From Leisingera sp. ANG59 (lineage in GTDB: Bacteria; Pseudomonadota; Alphaproteobacteria; Rhodobacterales; Rhodobacteraceae): DNA of 64,000 nt. Below the pieces are notes generated by a model, which did not search any database, was not told the origin of the DNA, and saw nothing but the letters and a program-made list of their open reading frames with translations. A program made the translations under genes and the position numbers. The first letter of the stretch is position 1. Every line of letters begins with the position of its first letter. The DNA lies in the NCBI RefSeq assembly GCF_013317235.1, contig NZ_WLCM01000007.1, positions 9,501 through 73,500 of the forward strand, in the 5' to 3' direction. Below, piece by piece: positions 29,325 through 38,529 of this stretch.

Positions 29325-30743
29325 CTACTGCGGCAGGCGCCCCCATAGATCATACTCCCCGGCCTCGTCCACCTCGACCGTCACCAGATTACCGGTTTGC
29401 AGCCCCTCTGTTCCCTCATCAATGAACAGATTGCCGTCGATCTCCGGCGCGTCGGCCTTGGTGCGGCAGGTGGCGATGCCGTCCTCGTCGATGTCGTCCA
29501 CGATGACCTGCAGGGTCTGGCCGACCTTGGCCGCCAGCTTGGCCTCAGAGATCGCCTGCGCCTTCTCCATGAAGCGCTCCCAGCGCTCCTGCTTCACCTC
29601 TTCCGGCACATGGTCCGGCAGGTCGTTCGACCGCGCGCCGTCGACGTTTTCGTATTTGAAGCAGCCGACCCGGTCCAGTTGCGCCTCGTCCATCCAGTCG
29701 AGCAGGTGCTGGAACTCCGCCTCGGTCTCTCCCGGGAAGCCGACGATGAAGGTGGAGCGCAGGGTGATGTCCGGGCAGGTCGCGCGCCAGGCGTTGATCT
29801 CGTCCAGCGTCTTGGCCGCCGCTGCGGGGCGGGCCATGCGGCGCAGCACATCCGGATGGGCGTGCTGGAAGGGGATGTCCAGATAGGGCAAGAGCGCATT
29901 GTCCGGGTCCGCCATCAGCGGGATCAGCTCGCGCACATGCGGGTAGGGGTAGACATAGTGCAGCCGCACCCACAGGTCCTGCGGACGGCCAAGCCGCCCG
30001 AGTTCCCTTGAGAGGTCTTGAATATGGCTGCGCACCTCCTCGCCTTTCCAGGGGTGGGCGGAATACTTGCGGTCGAGCCCGTAGGCGGAGGTGTCCTGCG
30101 AAATCACCAGCAGTTCGCGCACCCCGGCATCCACCAGCTTCTCCGCCTCGCGCAGCACCGCGTGCACCGGGCGCGACGCCAGCTTGCCGCGCATGTCCGG
30201 GATGATGCAGAACTTGCACTTGTGATTGCAGCCCTCGGAGATCTTCAGATAGCTGAAGTGCCGCGGGGTGAGTTTCACACCGGCTGCGGGCAGCAGGTCC
30301 ACGTAAGGATTCGGGGAGGGCGGTACCGCGGAATGCACCGCGTCCAGCACCTGTTCATACTGGTGCGGGCCGGTGACGGCGTGGATGCGCGGGTGATGCT
30401 CGCGGATGTAGTCCGGCTCGGCGCCCAGGCAGCCGGTGACGATCACCTTGCCGTTTTCCTTCAGCGCTTCGCCGATCGCCTCGAGGCTCTCCGCCTTGGC
30501 GCTGTCGAGGAAGCCGCAGGTGTTGACGATGACCGCGTCGGCACCGGCGTAGTCGGGCGAGATGCCGTAGCCCTCGGCGCGCAGCCGGGTTAGGATCCGC
30601 TCGCTGTCGACCAGCGCCTTGGGGCAGCCGAGCGAGACCATGCCGAGGGTCGGCTGGCCGTCACGGGGCGCCTCGCGGAACTGCGGTTCCGGAGCAAGGT
30701 CGGGGCGGAGGCTGGGCGGGTTGCTGGACGGGGTACTGGTCAT
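29325..30743 (-). CDS. rimO: Ribosomal protein S12 methylthiotransferase RimO
   Basis: 472 residues. RimO methylthiolates an aspartate of ribosomal protein S12. The N-terminal MTTase domain starts at [15 protein letters not shown], the radical SAM motif CNHKCKFC follows, and a C-terminal TRAM domain ends the protein. The start at 30743 leaves a 35-residue N-terminal extension rich in Ser/Pro, seen in related bacteria. Confidence 0.96.
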   Translation of the reverse strand: MTSTPSSNPPSLRPDLAPEPQFREAPRDGQPTLGMVSLGCPKALVDSERILTRLRAEGYGISPDYAGADAVIVNTCGFLDSAKAESLEAIGEALKENGKVIVTGCLGAEPDYIREHHPRIHAVTGPHQYEQVLDAVHSAVPPSPNPYVDLLPAAGVKLTPRHFSYLKISEGCNHKCKFCIIPDMRGKLASRPVHAVLREAEKLVDAGVRELLVISQDTSAYGLDRKYSAHPWKGEEVRSHIQDLSRELGRLGRPQDLWVRLHYVYPYPHVRELIPLMADPDNALLPYLDIPFQHAHPDVLRRMARPAAAAKTLDEINAWRATCPDITLRSTFIVGFPGETEAEFQHLLDWMDEAQLDRVGCFKYENVDGARSNDLPDHVPEEVKQERWERFMEKAQAISEAKLAAKVGQTLQVIVDDIDEDGIATCRTKADAPEIDGNLFIDEGTEGLQTGNLVTVEVDEAGEYDLWGRLPQ

Positions 30744-31003
30744 GCGCGCGCATATATCAGGAATGCGGCAGGAGGCAAGGAAAACGGGGGGTGCAAGCCG
30801 TGCACCGCCTGTACACCCCCTGTGCACCGGGGGGCTGCATTTACCCTTTGCCCGGCCGCAGGCCGGGCAGCGCCTGACCTTCCCCCTGGGAAGGCGCTAT
30901 CGCGCCCACCCAAGGTCAGGCGCTGCCCTCCGTTAGGTGTTGAAGCCGGAGCGCCAAAGCCCGTAGCCTGCAGCGAAGCGAATTTGAATGACGAGAGCGA
31001 TTG
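30744..31003. other. Intergenic region with palindromic repeat
   Basis: About 260 bp between divergent genes. Most of it is the palindromic element at 30851-30928. Promoters for rimO and the pentapeptide gene must be here but are not recognisable. Confidence 0.5.
30851..30928. repeat. Palindromic repeat, same family as the one in pabB
   Basis: Small hairpin CCCGGCC / GGCCGGG (30851-30867), then perfect 17-bp arms (30865-30881 and 30912-30928; left arm GGGCAGCGCCTGACCTT) with an inner hairpin. The layout equals the reverse complement of 15526-15609. Confidence 0.75.
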
Positions 31004-32475
31004 ATGCGTGGCGAGATTGAAACACCGGAGGCCACGAACGAACTGCAGCGCAAGCTGACCCCCGCCAACGAGAACCCCTGGTATGTGCTGATGACACTTT
31101 ATGGGGAGCGGGAGGGGAAAAGAGTTGACCTTGAGTTGCATGAGAAAAATCGGCGCGCGTGGAACGCTTGGGCGAGTCAGTCTCTTAGTTCGGAAGAAAA
31201 GGGTGAAGTGGTAAATAGTTCACGATTAACATGGGGTGAGCTGGAAGCATGGGAAAAGATTTCTGACGAAATAACTGCTCGGTACCTTGCGGAGTATTTG
31301 CGGCGCAACCCCAATGTTGACCACCCGCCTGAGCTGCCTGATCCAAGGAGGCTTATTAGCTGTAAGGAAATTGAGTTTTCTAAGCAAGTGCAGTTTTCTG
31401 GCATGCTATTTTGTGGTTCTGCTGATTTTGGAGAATCAATATTTTGTCATGGGGCGAACTATTCAGGCGCAATGTTTCTACGTGATGCGTATTTCTATTC
31501 CGTGAAGTTCGAAGGGAAGGCATTCTTCCCCTCTGTGAGTTTCTCACAATGGACTGAATTCGGGAAAGCTGAATTCAAGAAATTAGCATATTTTCAGTCT
31601 GCCAAATGGAGTGTGGATGTCGATTTTCGAGAAGCACTTTTTACGGGCGAAGCTAACTTTGAAGAGGCGAGCTTCAGGAAATCGGCCTTGTTCCAATCCG
31701 CAAAGTTTTTTCAGAATGCTCAGTTTAGCCTGACGACTTTTAAAGGATTTGTTTACTTTGCAGGCGCGGTGTTTGGCAGGCTTGGGGGAATACCATGCCT
31801 CTCGAATTTTTCCGAGTGCCACTTCTCAAAACCAACGTCGTTTCGTGGCGCGAAATTTCATGATGCCTTCCCGAATTTTTCTGGTACCATTTTGCATGAT
31901 AAAACCAGATTCACTGCGAAGTCGGTTCCTGCAGATGGGGGGAAGCGCTCGGTAGCAGTTTGTACTGGCCGGCTTCTCCTGCGCAAGACCTTGAAACAGC
32001 ACGCGAAAGCTGCGCCATCATCCGCCACATCCTCGCCAAACAAGGCCTCCCCGAAGACGAGCACTTCTACTTCCGCCGGGAGATGCATTTTGCCGGCAAG
32101 ATCGGCTCCATCTGGCAGCGGCTGCCCTATCTGCTGTTCGGACTGTTCTCCGAATACGGCCATTCCATCCTGCGGCCCACGCTGTGGCTGCTGGGCGTCT
32201 GGGCCTTGGGCTTTGCCGCCTTCTGGGGCTATTTCTCCGGCTGCTGCGTGCCAGCGCCGCATGAAGTGATCGAACGCCCGATGGGGTCGGCGATGGCGCT
32301 CAGCTTCTCCAACCTGTTTCCGCTGTTCGGGTTCGGGCGGGTCTATTTCGGTGCGGAGTTCATGATGAAGCTGCCTGCGGTACTGAAAACCCTATCTGGC
32401 TTCCAGACCGTCGCCAGCCTGCCGCTCCTTTTCTTCCTCGGCCTGGGCCTGCGGCAGCGGTTCCGGCTGCGGTGA
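31004..32475 (+). pseudogene. Pentapeptide-repeat membrane protein, frameshifted at a G6 tract
   Basis: Residues 1-130 are a leader domain (WYVLMTLYGEREG), then about 170 residues of pentapeptide repeats. After 31942 the frame is lost; the rest continues in another frame from about 31960 (LETARESCAIIRHILAKQG, DEHFYFRREM), then two membrane segments and a C-terminal GFQTVASLPLLFFLG. Adding one G to the G6 run at 31937-31942 restores one 490-residue frame. The 5' two thirds are markedly AT-richer than the 3' part. It may be mutational, phase-variable, or a sequencing error. Confidence 0.75.
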
Positions 32476-32488
32476 AAACATGAACGTC

Positions 32489-32507
32489 CCGGGCCGCTGC
32501 GGCCCGG
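32489..32507 (+). terminator. Hairpin after the pentapeptide gene
   Basis: Stem CCGGGCC / GGCCCGG with loop GCTGC, 14 bp after the stop codon; a further GC-rich palindrome (GGGCGCC and CCCCGGGGCGGGCGC) follows to about 32555. No strong T run. Confidence 0.4.
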
Positions 32508-32655
32508 TTCTCCCCGCCCCGTTACGCCAGAAGGGCGCCCCCCCGGGGCGGGCGCGGACCTCTCGAAGACGTGATGGTGTGGACAGCCCCACGCAGCGGC
32601 ATCGCAATGTGCCATGTTGGAGTTGTTGAACCCAACAGAAAAGGGAGCCATCCAC

Positions 32656-33666
32656 ATGCAGATTACAACATTGGGGATCGATATTGCCAAGTCTGTCTTT
32701 CAACTTCACGGAGTCGATGCAGATGGGAACGTCCTTCTCAGAAAGAAAGTCCGGCGTCGCGCCTTGATTGATGTTCTCACTGAACTCAGTCCCTGCCTGA
32801 TTGGCATGGAGGCCTGCGCGACCGGGCATCACTGGGGACGTGAGATTTCAGCTCTGGGCCACGATGTGCGTCTGGTCCCGCCAGCTTACGTCAAACCTTA
32901 TGTGAAGCGTCAGAAAAACGACATGGCGGATGCCGAGGCGATATGTGAAGCCGTCAATCGACCGAATATGCATTTCGTCGCGATCAAGAGTACCGATCAA
33001 CAGGCGGTTCTGATGCTGCATCGTGCGCGGGATCTTCTGGTGCGACAACGCACGATGCTGATCAATGCGCTTCGTGCCCATCTGGCAGAGTTTGGCATCG
33101 TCGCCGCGCGCGGGCCGCACAAGATACGCGAACTCCTCATCCATCTGCAGGATGACAGTTGCAGCGTCCCCGAGGTCGCCCAATCTGCGCTGCAAAGCCT
33201 GATCCGTCAGATGGATGGCCTGGAAGATGAGATTTCTCGGCTCGATCGAGAGATACGGACCTGGCACCGGCAGAGCGAGGCCAGCCAGAGGTTGGCTACA
33301 ATACCGGGGGTCGGAGTGCTCACCGCAACGGCCTTGGCAGCGACTGTTGGTGATCCGGCCCTCTTCCGATCCGCCCGCCAGTTCGCGGCCTGGCTTGGTC
33401 TGGTGCCACGACAAAACTCATCGGGCGGCAAGGAAAGATTGGGACGCATAACGAAGATGGGGGACGCTTATTTGCGCAAGCTTCTTGTCATTGGCGCAAC
33501 GGCTGTTCTCAGACGAGCGATCCAAGCACAAACACGAACTGGAGAATGGGTGCGTCACCTGCTGGAGAGCAAACCACCACGGTTGGTCAGCGTTGCATTG
33601 GCCAACAAGACCGCCAGGATCGCTTGGGCCATTCTGGCAAAAGGAGAAACTTACCGCACTGCATAA
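32656..33666 (+). CDS. IS110-family transposase (IS1111 subgroup)
   Basis: 336 residues. The N-terminal DEDD RuvC-like domain shows D9 (GIDIAK), E52 (GMEACATG), D89 and D92 (NDMADAEAI). The C-terminal Tnp_2 domain has PGVGVLTATALAA and the serine block NSSGGKERLGRITKMGD (S255/S256), as needed for a serine-dependent recombinase guided by RNA. AAGGGAG precedes the ATG. The gene is intact. Confidence 0.95.
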   Translation: MQITTLGIDIAKSVFQLHGVDADGNVLLRKKVRRRALIDVLTELSPCLIGMEACATGHHWGREISALGHDVRLVPPAYVKPYVKRQKNDMADAEAICEAVNRPNMHFVAIKSTDQQAVLMLHRARDLLVRQRTMLINALRAHLAEFGIVAARGPHKIRELLIHLQDDSCSVPEVAQSALQSLIRQMDGLEDEISRLDREIRTWHRQSEASQRLATIPGVGVLTATALAATVGDPALFRSARQFAAWLGLVPRQNSSGGKERLGRITKMGDAYLRKLLVIGATAVLRRAIQAQTRTGEWVRHLLESKPPRLVSVALANKTARIAWAILAKGETYRTA

Positions 33667-33907
33667 ACTTCGTGCGGCAAGCAAGTTGTCGCAAACAAGG
33701 ATGCAAGAGCAATCGGCGTGATGATGATCAATGCAGCCGCAACCGGAACACCCCGTGGTGTTGTCAGGGCGCCATAGCCCGTTAACGTGATAGGGATCCG
33801 GTCAGCGGACTTCATCAAGGCCAGCGGACAAATGCGCCGCGCAAACAGGCCGGACAAATGACCGCTAGCAATAAGATCTCAATCCTTAAGAAAACTCTTG
33901 CAAAACA
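33667..33907 (+). ncRNA. Candidate guide (bridge/seek) RNA region of the IS element
   Basis: The 240-bp stretch between the transposase stop and the right inverted repeat. In IS1111-type elements the guide RNA is encoded on this side. A direct repeat CGGACAAATG occurs at 33825-33834 and 33851-33860. The RNA itself is inferred from family knowledge; no RNA boundaries can be assigned. Confidence 0.45.
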
Positions 33908-33920
33908 GGGGCTGTCCACA

Positions 33921-34028
33921 AATGACAACACCATCCATTGACCCCTCTATGCATTGCGCCCCCGCGCTCAGGCGGTAAGCTGGGAAAAAGACCCTCGGGG
34001 AACAGGGGGACAAGGCAAGAGGAGCGGG
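33921..34028. other. Intergenic right flank of the IS element and leader of the AsmA gene
   Basis: About 110 bp between the insertion sequence and the AsmA start, ending with AAGAGGAG as ribosome site. No regulator site recognised. Confidence 0.4.
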
Positions 34029-35948
34029 ATGATGAAGCTGATAATCCGGGTCGTGACGGCGCTGGTGCTGACGGTGGTCGTGCTGGCGGCGCTGGTGCTC
34101 TTGCTGCCGGGCGAGAAGATCGCGCGGCTGGCCGCCGATCAGCTGGAAACCCAGACCGGGCGCAAGCTGGACTTCGGCGGCAAGGTGCGCTTCACCTTCT
34201 GGCCGACGCTGGGGGTGAAGGCCGATGCGGTGACGATCTCCAATGCGGACTGGGCCGGGCCGGAGCCGATGCTGCGGGCCGAACGGCTGACCATCGGGGT
34301 CTCCGCGGCAGAGCTGCTGCAGGGCGATGTGCGGGTCACTGAAGTCTCTGCCATCCTGCCGCATCTGAACCTCGCCACCAACGCGGAGGGCACCGGCAAC
34401 TGGGTCATGGGCGGCACCGGCGCGGCGCCGGGCGGCGCCCCGGGCGGCGGCGGCGGTGCCTTGCCGCTCCGGATCGAGGCGGTGGAGCTGACCGGCGCCT
34501 CGCTGCGTTATGCGGCGCACGGGCAGGAGCCGGTGGTGATGAAGAACATCGACCTCAGCCTGCTGTGGCCGGACCCGGCCGGCACCGCGAGCGCCAAGGC
34601 CACGCTGCGCCCGGCGGGGGAGCCGGTGGATGTGGACGCCGAGATCGGCACCTTTGCGGGTTTCCTGGCCGGTGAGGTGTCCTCGGTCGGGGCCACCGTT
34701 ACGGCACCGGGCGGCAAGGGCCGGTTTGACGGCCACGCCGATATCAACGGCGAGGCCAGCGGGCGGCTGACCTTCGGCGCCGAAGACGCCTTGCAGACCG
34801 GTGTGGCGCTCGGGGTGTTCCTGCCCGATGCGCTGGCGCAGAAGGCGGTGTTCGGCGCCGATGTGACCTATACCGCCGACGGGCGCCTGTCGATGCGGGA
34901 CCTGGCGCTGGAGCTGGGCGCCAACCGGCTGACCGGCGCGGCGGATGTGGAATTCAATGACCGTCCCAGCATCACCGCGCAGCTGCAGGGCGGGGCGCTG
35001 GATTTCTCCCGCTATGCTGCCGGGCACGGTGGTGCCGGCAGCGGCGGACCGGCACGCCGCGGCTGGCCGGAGGGGGTGATCGACGCCTCGGCGCTGGGGC
35101 TGGCGGACGCGGCGGTGGACCTGGCGTTTGACAGCCTTCGCACCGGCGGCCTGACCCTTGGCGCCAGCAAGCTGAACCTGACGGTGGAGCGCAGCCGCGC
35201 GGTGCTGAATTTCCTGCCTGCGGCGATGTTCGGCGGCCAGGTGCAGGGGCAGGTGGTCGCCAACAACCGCAGCGGGCTGTCGGTGGGCGGCAATCTGACC
35301 TTCACCGGCATCCGGCTGGAGCGTGCGCTGGGCGAAACCGCGGGATATGACCGGCTGAACGGCGAGGCGCTGGGCGCGCTGGAGTTCCTCGGCTCCGGCA
35401 ATTCGGTCGCGGCCATCATGCGCTCGCTCAGCGGCAAGGGCTGGCTGGAGGCGGGCAAGGGGTTCTTCACCGGCTTCGACCTGGAGCAGCTGATGCGCTC
35501 GGGCGGCAACGGCGGCAGCACCGTGTTCGACCAGCTGACCGCCAGCTACACGATCGAGGGCGGCAACCTGGGCAACGAGGACCTGCTGGTGCTGCTCAAG
35601 GGCTTCCGGGCTGATGGCAAGGGCAGGATCGGGCTGGGGGCGCGCGACCTTGATTACCTGTTCACGCCGCAGATCGTGCGGGCGGGCCGGGATCAGGTGC
35701 TGACCATCCCGGTGCGGATCACCGGCCCTTGGGAGGACCCGGACATCCGCCCGGACTTCGGCCAGGCGCTGCAGACCCGGATCGACGATGTCGAGCAGGA
35801 GGCCAAGGACCGGGTGCGCCAGAAGCTGGCCGAGGAGCTGAACCTGGAAACGGAGATCGCGCCGGAACAGGACATCAACGATGTGCTGAAGCAGCGCATC
35901 GAGCAGGAGGCCCGCGACCAGCTGCTGAAGCTCCTGGGCGGCGACTGA
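34029..35948 (+). CDS. AsmA family protein
   Basis: 639 residues. One N-terminal membrane helix (about 4-25) anchors a large periplasmic domain with the AsmA-type start (AARLAADQLETQTGRKLDFGGKVRFTFWPTLGVKA). AsmA-like proteins are bridge-like lipid carriers between inner and outer membrane in current models. A Gly/Pro-rich loop (APGGAPGGGGGA) lies near 140. A second ATG follows directly at 34032 with better spacing to GGAG. It ends in front of an inverted copy of the structured repeat. Confidence 0.85.
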   Translation: MMKLIIRVVTALVLTVVVLAALVLLLPGEKIARLAADQLETQTGRKLDFGGKVRFTFWPTLGVKADAVTISNADWAGPEPMLRAERLTIGVSAAELLQGDVRVTEVSAILPHLNLATNAEGTGNWVMGGTGAAPGGAPGGGGGALPLRIEAVELTGASLRYAAHGQEPVVMKNIDLSLLWPDPAGTASAKATLRPAGEPVDVDAEIGTFAGFLAGEVSSVGATVTAPGGKGRFDGHADINGEASGRLTFGAEDALQTGVALGVFLPDALAQKAVFGADVTYTADGRLSMRDLALELGANRLTGAADVEFNDRPSITAQLQGGALDFSRYAAGHGGAGSGGPARRGWPEGVIDASALGLADAAVDLAFDSLRTGGLTLGASKLNLTVERSRAVLNFLPAAMFGGQVQGQVVANNRSGLSVGGNLTFTGIRLERALGETAGYDRLNGEALGALEFLGSGNSVAAIMRSLSGKGWLEAGKGFFTGFDLEQLMRSGGNGGSTVFDQLTASYTIEGGNLGNEDLLVLLKGFRADGKGRIGLGARDLDYLFTPQIVRAGRDQVLTIPVRITGPWEDPDIRPDFGQALQTRIDDVEQEAKDRVRQKLAEELNLETEIAPEQDINDVLKQRIEQEARDQLLKLLGGD

Positions 35949-35965
35949 CGCCCCCCACAGCCGGA

Positions 35966-36087
35966 GGCCGGGTCAAGGAAGGCCGCAGGCCTCCGGGCAA
36001 CGCCCGGCGTGTCTTTGACGCGGCTGCAGGCGTCTTACACTGGGGAACGCGCATCTAAGGGCAGACTTGTACTTAGATCGCTTCTCA
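35966..36087 (-). ncRNA. Structured repeat copy 2 (candidate RNA element, minus strand)
   Basis: Read on the minus strand it begins TGAGAAGCG, then ATCTAAG / CTTAGAT, an outer GTCAA / TTGAC pair enclosing GCCGGGC-GTT-GCCCGG and GGCC-TGC-GGCC, and ends CCGG. These stems pair as in the other two copies but with different bases. It follows the terminator of the phosphohexomutase gene. Confidence 0.6.
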
Positions 36088-36090
36088 GCC

Positions 36091-36120
36091 AAAGAAAAAG
36101 CGCCCGCCAAAGGCGGGCGC
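36091..36120 (-). terminator. Rho-independent terminator after the phosphohexomutase gene
   Basis: 9-bp stem GCGCCCGCC / GGCGGGCGC with a three-base loop, then TTTTTCTTT on the minus strand. Confidence 0.85.
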
Positions 36121-36162
36121 GGATCGCCTGCGAAGCAGGCGAAATCCTTCTTGATCGGCGGA

Positions 36163-37659
36163 TCAGATGGTCTGGTCGTAGTCACCGACCAGCGGCTCGG
36201 TGCGGATCACCGCGTCGATATCCGCAAAGATCGCCCGCATCTCCGCCTCGCTGCCGGAGCTTTCGCAAACCACCACCAGGTTCGGGGTGTTCGATGACGC
36301 CCGCACCAGCCCCCAGGAGCCGTTGTCCAGGATCACCCGGGCGCCGTTCACGGTTACAACTTCCTTGATCGCCCGGCCTGCGAATTGCTCGCCCGCCTCA
36401 TGCTTGGCCACCAGCTTCTGCACCAGCCGCTCCAGCACGGCGTATTTCTCGGTGTCGGCGCAATAGGGCGACATGGTCGGGGTGGACCAGGTCTTGGGCA
36501 GCGCCTTGCGCAGGTCTGACATCGACTGGTCCGGGTTGCGGTCCAGCATCTTGCAGACCTCAACCGCGACCCGCATGCCGCAGTCGTAACCGCGGCCCAC
36601 CGGCTCGGCCAGGAAGTAGTGGCCGGACTTCTCGAACCCGGCCAGCGCCCCGATTTCCTTGACCCGACGCTTCATGTGGCTGTGGCCGGTCTTCCAGTAA
36701 TCGGCGGTGACGCCGTTCTTCTGCAGCTCGGGATCGCTGGCAAACAACCCGGTGGATTTCACATCCGCCACAAAGGTCGAATTCGGATAGAGCTTGCTGA
36801 GGTCGCGGGCCATGATCACGCCCACCTTGTCGGCAAAGATCTCCTCACCCTCGTCATCGACCACGCCGCAGCGGTCGCCGTCGCCGTCAAAGCCAAGCGC
36901 CAGATCGGCGCCGGAGGCCTTCACGGAGGCTGACATGTCGTGCAGCATCTCCATCGCTTCCGGGTTCGGGTTGTAATGCGGGAAGGTGTAGTCGAGCCGG
37001 TTGTGGCTCTCGACCACCTCGACGCCCATGCGCTTGAACAGCTCCGGCGCAAAGGCCGAGGCCGTGCCGTTGCCGGTGGCACAGACCACCTTCAGCGGGC
37101 GGGACATTTTGAAGTCGCCGACGAGATCGTCGAGATAGGCTTCCTTGACGCCCTCGACGAACTCGTAGGAGCCGCCGGGGGCAGGCTGGCCTTCGCCGTT
37201 CAGCACGATGTCGCGCAGCTCCGCCATCTCGTCCGGGCCGTGGGTCAGCGGGCGGTCAAAGCCCATCTTAACGCCGGTCCAGCCGTTGGGGTTGTGCGAG
37301 GCGGTGACCATGGCGACCGCGGGCACATCCAGGTGGAACTGGGCGAAATAGGCCATCGGCGACAGTGCCGGGCCGATGTCCTTTACTTGGATACCGGCTT
37401 GCATAAGGCCCAGGATCAGCGCGTTCTTGATGGCCAGCGAATAGTCGCGGTAGTCGTTGCCGACGGCGATCACCGGCTCGATGCCGCGCTTGCGCATCTG
37501 GGTGCCGAGGCCAAGGCCCAGGGCGGTCATGCCGGGGAGGTTGATCTCCTCCGGGTACTTCCAGCGCGCGTCATATTCGCGAAAGCCGGTGGGCTTGATC
37601 ATCGCGTCGCGCAGAAAGCTCCAGGTGTTCGGGGTCACCTCAGGCTGCGGTTTGGTCAT
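36163..37659 (-). CDS. Phosphomannomutase/phosphoglucomutase
   Basis: 498 residues of the alpha-D-phosphohexomutase family. The catalytic serine lies in TASHNPNGW, the metal loop is DGDGDR, and the substrate blocks FEKSGHYFLAE and RASSNTPNL are clear. It interconverts hexose 1- and 6-phosphates for surface sugar synthesis. Distance to kdsA is 21 bp; with kpsE and kpsT it forms a minus-strand surface-polysaccharide operon. Confidence 0.93.
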   Translation of the reverse strand: MTKPQPEVTPNTWSFLRDAMIKPTGFREYDARWKYPEEINLPGMTALGLGLGTQMRKRGIEPVIAVGNDYRDYSLAIKNALILGLMQAGIQVKDIGPALSPMAYFAQFHLDVPAVAMVTASHNPNGWTGVKMGFDRPLTHGPDEMAELRDIVLNGEGQPAPGGSYEFVEGVKEAYLDDLVGDFKMSRPLKVVCATGNGTASAFAPELFKRMGVEVVESHNRLDYTFPHYNPNPEAMEMLHDMSASVKASGADLALGFDGDGDRCGVVDDEGEEIFADKVGVIMARDLSKLYPNSTFVADVKSTGLFASDPELQKNGVTADYWKTGHSHMKRRVKEIGALAGFEKSGHYFLAEPVGRGYDCGMRVAVEVCKMLDRNPDQSMSDLRKALPKTWSTPTMSPYCADTEKYAVLERLVQKLVAKHEAGEQFAGRAIKEVVTVNGARVILDNGSWGLVRASSNTPNLVVVCESSGSEAEMRAIFADIDAVIRTEPLVGDYDQTI

Positions 37660-37680
37660 GTCTGAAATCTCTTTTGAAGG

Positions 37681-38514
37681 TCAAATACGAATGGGGTCGG
37701 CCTTGGCCAGCGCATCAAAGCGCATCAGGCTGTCGATCAGCTGCGGCATCTGGTCGAGATAGATCATGTTCGGCCCGTCGGACGGCGCGTTGTCCGGGTC
37801 CTGATGAGTCTCGATGAAGACCGATGCGATGCCGAGCGAGACCGCTGCGCGCGCCATCAGCGGCGCGAACTCGCGCTGGCCGCCGGTGGAGCCGCCCTTG
37901 CCGCCGGGCTGCTGCACCGAATGGGTCGCGTCCATCACCACCGGATAGCCGCCCTGCGCCATCTGCGGCAGCGAGCGCATGTCGGCGACCAGGGTGTTGT
38001 AGCCGAAGGAGGTGCCGCGCTCTGTCAGCAGGATGTTCTGGTTGCCGGTGCTTTCCACCTTGGCAACCACATTGGCCATGTCCCAGGGCGCCAGGAACTG
38101 GCCCTTCTTGATGTTCACCGCCTTGCCGGTGCGGCCCGCCGCCAGCAGCATGTCGGTCTGGCGGCACAGGAAGGCCGGGATCTGCAGGATATCGACGGCC
38201 TCGGCCGCCACCGCGCATTGTTCCTCGGTGTGGACATCGGTCAGCACCGGCACGCCGAACTCGCGGCGGATCATGTCCAGCACCTTCAGCCCCTCGTCGA
38301 TGCCGAGGCCGCGCTTGCCCGACAGCGAGGTGCGGTTGGCCTTGTCGTAGGAGGCCTTGAACACGAACTGGGCGCCTGCCTTGTCGCAGGCTTCCTTGAG
38401 CTGCCCGGCAATCATCCGGGCGTGGTCTGCGGTTTCCAGCTGGCAGGGGCCGGCAATGATGGTCAGCGGACGATCATTGCCGACGGTGAGGCCGGCGATA
38501 TCGATGTTTTTCAT
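37681..38514 (-). CDS. kdsA: 3-deoxy-8-phosphooctulonate synthase
   Basis: 277 residues. KdsA condenses arabinose 5-phosphate with phosphoenolpyruvate to Kdo-8-phosphate. IIAGPCQLET, FKASYDKANRTS, PAFLCRQTD and NIKKGQFLAP are diagnostic; the Cys in GPCQLE is that seen in metal-dependent KdsA types, and this one has Asn in VNIKKGQ. Kdo serves lipopolysaccharide core and the lipid linker of kps-type capsule, matching the next genes. Confidence 0.96.
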   Translation of the reverse strand: MKNIDIAGLTVGNDRPLTIIAGPCQLETADHARMIAGQLKEACDKAGAQFVFKASYDKANRTSLSGKRGLGIDEGLKVLDMIRREFGVPVLTDVHTEEQCAVAAEAVDILQIPAFLCRQTDMLLAAGRTGKAVNIKKGQFLAPWDMANVVAKVESTGNQNILLTERGTSFGYNTLVADMRSLPQMAQGGYPVVMDATHSVQQPGGKGGSTGGQREFAPLMARAAVSLGIASVFIETHQDPDNAPSDGPNMIYLDQMPQLIDSLMRFDALAKADPIRI

Positions 38515-38529
38515 GGGTACCCGATGGCT

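Larger units (their letters stand above)
32578..33920 (+). mobile_element. IS110-family insertion sequence (IS1111 type)
   Basis: Complete element of about 1.35 kb with one transposase gene. Perfect 13-bp inverted repeats TGTGGACAGCCCC (32578-32590) and GGGGCTGTCCACA (33908-33920) sit at the two sides; in IS1111-type elements these lie a few bases inside the true ends. No target duplication was seen, as expected. The left flank is a GC-rich palindrome, a usual target type. The 240-bp 3' non-coding part could encode the guide (bridge/seek) RNA. Confidence 0.85.
35949..36162. other. Convergent intergenic region between AsmA and the phosphohexomutase gene
   Basis: 214 bp holding, read on the minus strand, a hairpin (36124-36142), a strong terminator (36091-36120) and the inverted structured repeat (35966-36087). 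No gene. Confidence 0.7.

Noticed and set aside
32476-32577. A target-site duplication of the IS element
   Set aside because: No matching short direct repeat found at the two flanks; this IS type usually makes none.
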